Below, piece by piece: positions 6,408 to 9,902 of a stretch of 9,902 nt of DNA. The stretch is from Cytophagaceae bacterium. Its GTDB lineage: Bacteria > Bacteroidota > Bacteroidia > Cytophagales > Flexibacteraceae. The notes below the pieces were generated by a model. The model had not been told where the DNA came from, ran no database searches, and saw nothing but the letters and a program-made list of their open reading frames with translations. The stretch covers positions 1 to 9,902 of the forward strand of contig CANHWS010000116.1 of assembly GCA_947464365.1 (NCBI GenBank), written 5' to 3'. Numbering within the stretch: position 1 is the first letter of the stretch; every line of letters begins with the position of its first letter. The position numbers and the translations under genes were made by a program.

Positions 6408-7161
6408 GTTTGGGGAAAGAGGAACCCAGCTATAACCAAGCCCAAATTGGCGCCCTAGTTGCGGGCAGACTTTGCCGGCCCCTTAACCTAATCACACAAG
6501 CACAAATAACCTGAGGGCCTAGTGTGAACACTTATAGTTTAGGCCAAAAAATCCAACAACCCCACTCCAACCATGTGGCCTAGCCACCACCCCCCCAAAG
6601 TAGAATTTCCAATAACAGCCTTTACGCCGCTTCTACCGCACTTTTTTGTTAAATTCTAGGGCAAAATTGCGATGTTGGAATGCCCTTGTCCAGAAAAAGT
6701 GCAATGCCATATCCTCATATCAGGGACCTTGTCAGGATACTGCCTAGCAAGGGTCGTCCGCTGATCCAACAGGTGAATTTGGGCTTGTACTGGCCCTGTA
6801 GGTATTGGGTAGCGGCCCGAATTGCCCATCTAAATCCCTACATACCAACAATTTAGGTAGAGCTTAACAATATGATGCTAACCCATATTGACCTACAATC
6901 GGCAAGGGGCAATTGGCGGCTTCTACGTGTCACCAACGGGGCAGCCTATAGCCTAACAAAGCGGATGAGTAAGTGTTTAGACCCGATCTGTGGCCCATTT
7001 GGGTAGGTTAACAAGCCAAACAGTGGCAAAATCCGGCAGGTTTTAACTTTTTGAGGTTCTTTTCCCATGGTCAGGCAACCTTTTCTGTGCTGTTATTGTC
7101 CTTTGTCTTGGTAGATGTACTAGACCCATAGTAGCATCATATATCCAGCCCTTCCCTCAGG
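6408..7161. other. Long intergenic region, no convincing gene; inverted repeats and short ORFs
   Basis: No ORF here looks like a confident gene. Structures seen are GTGGC-CTA-GCCAC (6575-6587); TAGAATTT (6601-6608) / AAATTCTA (6651-6658), with AACA (6614-6617) / TGTT (6647-6650) pairing inside it; and GCACTTTTT (6638-6646) / AAAAAGTGC (6694-6702). GGCCTA (6516-6521) pairs with TAGGCC (6540-6545) but lacks a 3' T-run. A 57-codon minus-strand ORF (6656-6829) and a 44-codon plus-strand ORF (6872-7006) are noted but not called. I found no exact TAnnTTTG box for the gene at 7162. Confidence 0.5.
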
Positions 7162-9902
7162 ATGAAAGCAGCGCGCCAACCCCAGCAGCACCAGTGGCCC
7201 CAAAGCCTCAAGACGCTTATCGTTTGTCTCCTTGGCCTTTTGACCCTTGCGGCCCAACCCGCGATGGCCCAATATACCTGGACGGGGGCCGTCTCGACTA
7301 ACTGGTTTACGCCGCAAAACTGGTCCCCTCAAGGTGTGCCAGATGCAAGTACCTCCGTCATTGTGCCAGCCACTGCCCAGCCGATCACGATTGTGGGTAA
7401 TGCGCAAGCAGCCAACCTGTTCCTGACGGGTGGGCGGATCAACTTGTTAGGTAGTGCCAACTCATTGCGGGTCGCCGGCAACCTAGAGATCAGGCCGGGC
7501 AGCTTGCTCAATATGGGGGCGGACACTTTGGGCATTGGTGCGACCCTGACCGTGGCCAATAACTGGGAAAACTTTGGGGGCGAAACTGCCTTTGCTGCGG
7601 GGGCAGGCACCGTTATTTTCTCTCGCATTGATGGCAAAAAACGCATTAGGACAACAGGGCGGTCCGAATCTTTTTGGAACCTGACCATCCAGCAAAAGAA
7701 CGACACCTTGGTCCTGGCCGACTCGGTGATCGTTAACAAACGTCTTCGGATGAATAGGGGCTTCATCCAGTCAGACTCCGTGGCACCGCTAATTTTTGGG
7801 TTCACCTCTTCAGACCCACGGTCAGGTTCAGATACATCGCACATTGTGGGGCCAGCCATGCTGTTCGCTAGGCCGACTTATAACATAACCATCCCAATCG
7901 GCTCCCGTAGGCAATACCGCCCGATTGGGCTTAGCTATACAGGTGGACTGCCTGATAAGTTTGTGGTGCAGTACTACAATTACAACGCGACGCTCAATGG
8001 GTATCTCAGCACCAAAATCTTTAGTGAGCTAAACGAACTCTGTTTTATCGATTCGTTAGAGCATTGGAAAGTAACCAAACGTGGCACCGGAAACGGCACA
8101 ACAAAGGTTACGCTTAACTGGGGGACAGCCTCAAACATCAAAAGCGTCAATGCCTTAAAAGTGGCCATGTGGAATGAGTCCTTGCCCAATGATTTCGCTT
8201 GGCGGACCCTTGGTGGTACAGGCATCGAGTATATAAACAGCACACCAGGTGGACGCATTACTGCTGATGTCATCCTGCCAATTAGTGATATTGGAAATGG
8301 ATTTACTTTTGGTTACCAAGCGCCTCTGCCTATCTCAGAAGCGCCAGATGATTCCACCTGCGTTAACATTGGCGAATCCGCACGGTTCGTAGTTATTCCG
8401 TCTGGGCTAAGGTCATCAATTCGGTTTTATCGGAATGAATTTGATCAGGTGCCATTTCAGGCTGGCCTATCAGCTGTGATTTCTATCCAACAACCAGATA
8501 CGATCTGGATGGATTATAAACTCGGCAACTGTACCTCGCCTCGGACGTCTGTATTTCTGAAACCAATTTACAAACCAACAATCCCGACTCTTCCAGATAC
8601 CATCTATAGTTGTGATACAACCAAATCCGTCGTAATCAAATTGCCAATAGCACCAAACATTCCCGGTCGGACCTATTATGAATTTGAATACGCTTATGTC
8701 GACTCACCGACCCAGACACCGTCGGCTATGGGCAACTTGTCTGATACGTCAACTTCCTTCAACTTTAAGAAAACTGCAAGAGTAAGTGTCAGAGGTTTAA
8801 GTAGGGTCAACTCCTGCGTCTCCGACTCCAACAAAACCTTTATCGTCAAGGTGGTGCCCAGTCCAAGGCCACCCACTCCTGTCGATGGATTTGCCTGCAC
8901 ACCCGACTCAATCACCCTCAGGGTGAACCCAGGGCAAAACCAGACTGAATACAGCCGCTACAAATGGTACCGAACCCAGTTTGGCCTTGATACCTTGCCT
9001 GGGGTAACTGGTACACGGTATCGCAATTTCTTCGCCCAGAATGACTCCTTCTACGTTTCTAACATCGTCAGCGAATTGTCCTGCGAAGGCCCAAGATCCA
9101 AAGTACGGGCCATCATCACGGGCTACCCACCCAATGCGCCAACAGTCGGCAAGGTGGACTCTGTTTGCTTTAGCGGGCGAGCCCTAGTCCGTACCCTGAC
9201 CACCCATGACAGCCTTGCCATCTTTGCCGATAGCAGTGCGACCATCCCATTGGTCAAAGGTGCTGGCAGTTCGATCTCAACGCCAGTCATCAACCAAACA
9301 ACGACCTTTTGGCTCGGTAGCATCACGAGGGTTGGTTGTGCTAGCCTCAGCAAGGTCAAGTTTGTGGCCAAAATCTCCCCTGATGCTGGCACACCCATCA
9401 TGCCTGACACCACCATTTGTGGCCCCGGTGTCGTGACCTTGATCCCGACCTCAACGGTCCCAGGCGGTAAGTTCACTTGGTATCTTGACGCCGCTGGTAG
9501 CACTACTGTGCCCAACACGGGTGATACCCTGACGGCACAAGTTGTACTCAACTCGACCTACTATGTCCAGTATCGGACCCCTGCAGGTTGTATCACACCA
9601 ATCAAAACAGTCAACATCACGGTCGGCGGCCAAGCCCAACCTCCTACAGCCAACAATGCCACGGTCTGCCAAGCAGGACGTGCAGTGTTGAGGGCCCAAG
9701 GCGCCTTGCCTGGCGAGCGGTATTTCTGGTATGATGCCGTCACCAGCACTACCAGCCTAAGCAATGCAGACTCATTGGTGATCAACCCAGCTACTGCTAG
9801 TGCGGTCTATTATGTCGCCAAGGGTACCAATAGCTGCAAAAGCCAGTTGACCCCAGTCTCCTTAACCTTGACTGGCCTGCCACCAAGCCCCACTGCCAAA
9901 GC
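7162..9902 (+). CDS. Large secreted Ig-like repeat protein, probable T9SS cargo or adhesin, 3' truncated
   Basis: The frame from ATG 7162 is open to the window edge, giving 913 codons so far. An in-frame TAG at 7132-7134 and no other ATG between fix the start. Residues 16-36 form a signal peptide ending Ala-Met-Ala before Gln37. Residues 38-55 carry Tyr-Thr-Trp-Thr-Gly...Asn-Trp, a common opening of Bacteroidota surface proteins, followed by a Gly/Leu/Val-rich, probably beta-helical region. Asp224-Thr-Ser-His-Ile-Val-Gly-Pro and Ile244-Pro-Ile-Gly match the 'VxGP...FPxGxxxxYRP' module often seen in such proteins. From about residue 395 there are six Ig_7/CHU_C-type repeats of 83-95 residues, each opened by a Cys (400, 484, 579, 669, 753, 836) and closed by a second Cys. 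The expected C-terminal sorting domain lies beyond the window. The protein probably sits at the cell surface or is released; its ligand or substrate cannot be told. Confidence 0.85.
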   Translation, partial: MKAARQPQQHQWPQSLKTLIVCLLGLLTLAAQPAMAQYTWTGAVSTNWFTPQNWSPQGVPDASTSVIVPATAQPITIVGNAQAANLFLTGGRINLLGSANSLRVAGNLEIRPGSLLNMGADTLGIGATLTVANNWENFGGETAFAAGAGTVIFSRIDGKKRIRTTGRSESFWNLTIQQKNDTLVLADSVIVNKRLRMNRGFIQSDSVAPLIFGFTSSDPRSGSDTSHIVGPAMLFARPTYNITIPIGSRRQYRPIGLSYTGGLPDKFVVQYYNYNATLNGYLSTKIFSELNELCFIDSLEHWKVTKRGTGNGTTKVTLNWGTASNIKSVNALKVAMWNESLPNDFAWRTLGGTGIEYINSTPGGRITADVILPISDIGNGFTFGYQAPLPISEAPDDSTCVNIGESARFVVIPSGLRSSIRFYRNEFDQVPFQAGLSAVISIQQPDTIWMDYKLGNCTSPRTSVFLKPIYKPTIPTLPDTIYSCDTTKSVVIKLPIAPNIPGRTYYEFEYAYVDSPTQTPSAMGNLSDTSTSFNFKKTARVSVRGLSRVNSCVSDSNKTFIVKVVPSPRPPTPVDGFACTPDSITLRVNPGQNQTEYSRYKWYRTQFGLDTLPGVTGTRYRNFFAQNDSFYVSNIVSELSCEGPRSKVRAIITGYPPNAPTVGKVDSVCFSGRALVRTLTTHDSLAIFADSSATIPLVKGAGSSISTPVINQTTTFWLGSITRVGCASLSKVKFVAKISPDAGTPIMPDTTICGPGVVTLIPTSTVPGGKFTWYLDAAGSTTVPNTGDTLTAQVVLNSTYYVQYRTPAGCITPIKTVNITVGGQAQPPTANNATVCQAGRAVLRAQGALPGERYFWYDAVTSTTSLSNADSLVINPATASAVYYVAKGTNSCKSQLTPVSLTLTGLPPSPTAK

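Noticed and set aside
6516..6545. GGCCTA/TAGGCC hairpin as terminator of the membrane array
   Set aside because: It is followed by a run of A, not T, on the + strand. On the minus strand the T-run would precede the hairpin, so it fits neither direction.
6872..7006. 44-codon + strand ORF beginning with two ATG codons
   Set aside because: No recognisable motif, no promoter-like or ribosome-binding context, and a length expected by chance.
7120..9785. Several minus-strand ORFs of 66-176 codons, and a plus-strand ORF in another frame at 9206-9436
   Set aside because: All overlap the long + strand frame starting at 7162, which has a signal peptide and recognisable Ig-like repeats. The others show no family features and are frame shadows in a GC-richer gene.
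1..9902. CRISPR array, tRNA, rRNA or insertion sequence
   Set aside because: No regularly spaced short repeats, no cloverleaf-like segments and no transposase-like reading frame were seen on either strand.

Overview
The window looks like a Bacteroidota chromosome segment, probably Cytophagia-like. A type IX secretion (T9SS) C-terminal sorting domain closes the gene at the left edge. A long secreted protein built of Cys-bounded Ig-like repeats of the Bacteroidota Ig_7/CHU_C type runs off the right edge. There is a TAnnTTTG promoter-like -7 box, and starts lack clear Shine-Dalgarno sequences. All credible genes are on the + strand.

Layout: (1) 2-151 is the tail of a T9SS cargo protein, followed by a strong intrinsic terminator at 273-311. 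(2) 477-1688 encodes an outer-membrane beta-barrel of the PagL-like lipid A deacylase / acyloxyacyl hydrolase type. (3) 1689-2293 has no intact gene. It holds a hairpin, a decayed winged-helix repressor gene split by a frameshift, and two copies of a palindromic ACTTTG-N5-CAAAG operator/promoter-like element. (4) 2294-6407 is a tandem array of three paralogous polytopic membrane proteins of about 433 codons each. Copies 1 and 2 are intact. Copy 3 is interrupted by one in-frame TGA where the intact copies have a conserved Trp. The copies are mosaics, which suggests gene conversion. (5) 6408-7161 shows no convincing gene, only inverted repeats and short ORFs. (6) 7162-9902 is the signal peptide, beta-rich N-terminal region and six Ig-like repeats of a large secreted, probably T9SS-exported protein whose end lies outside the window. 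This long reading frame has no stop inside the window.

The most interesting part is 1880-6407. A remnant of an HTH_34-type winged-helix regulator and two operator-like palindromes lie just upstream of a recombining, partly decaying family of membrane proteins. The membrane proteins faintly resemble DUF4153/DUF4173 in their N-terminal half. I cannot assign their biochemical function. Family names come from reading motifs by eye, since no searches could be run.
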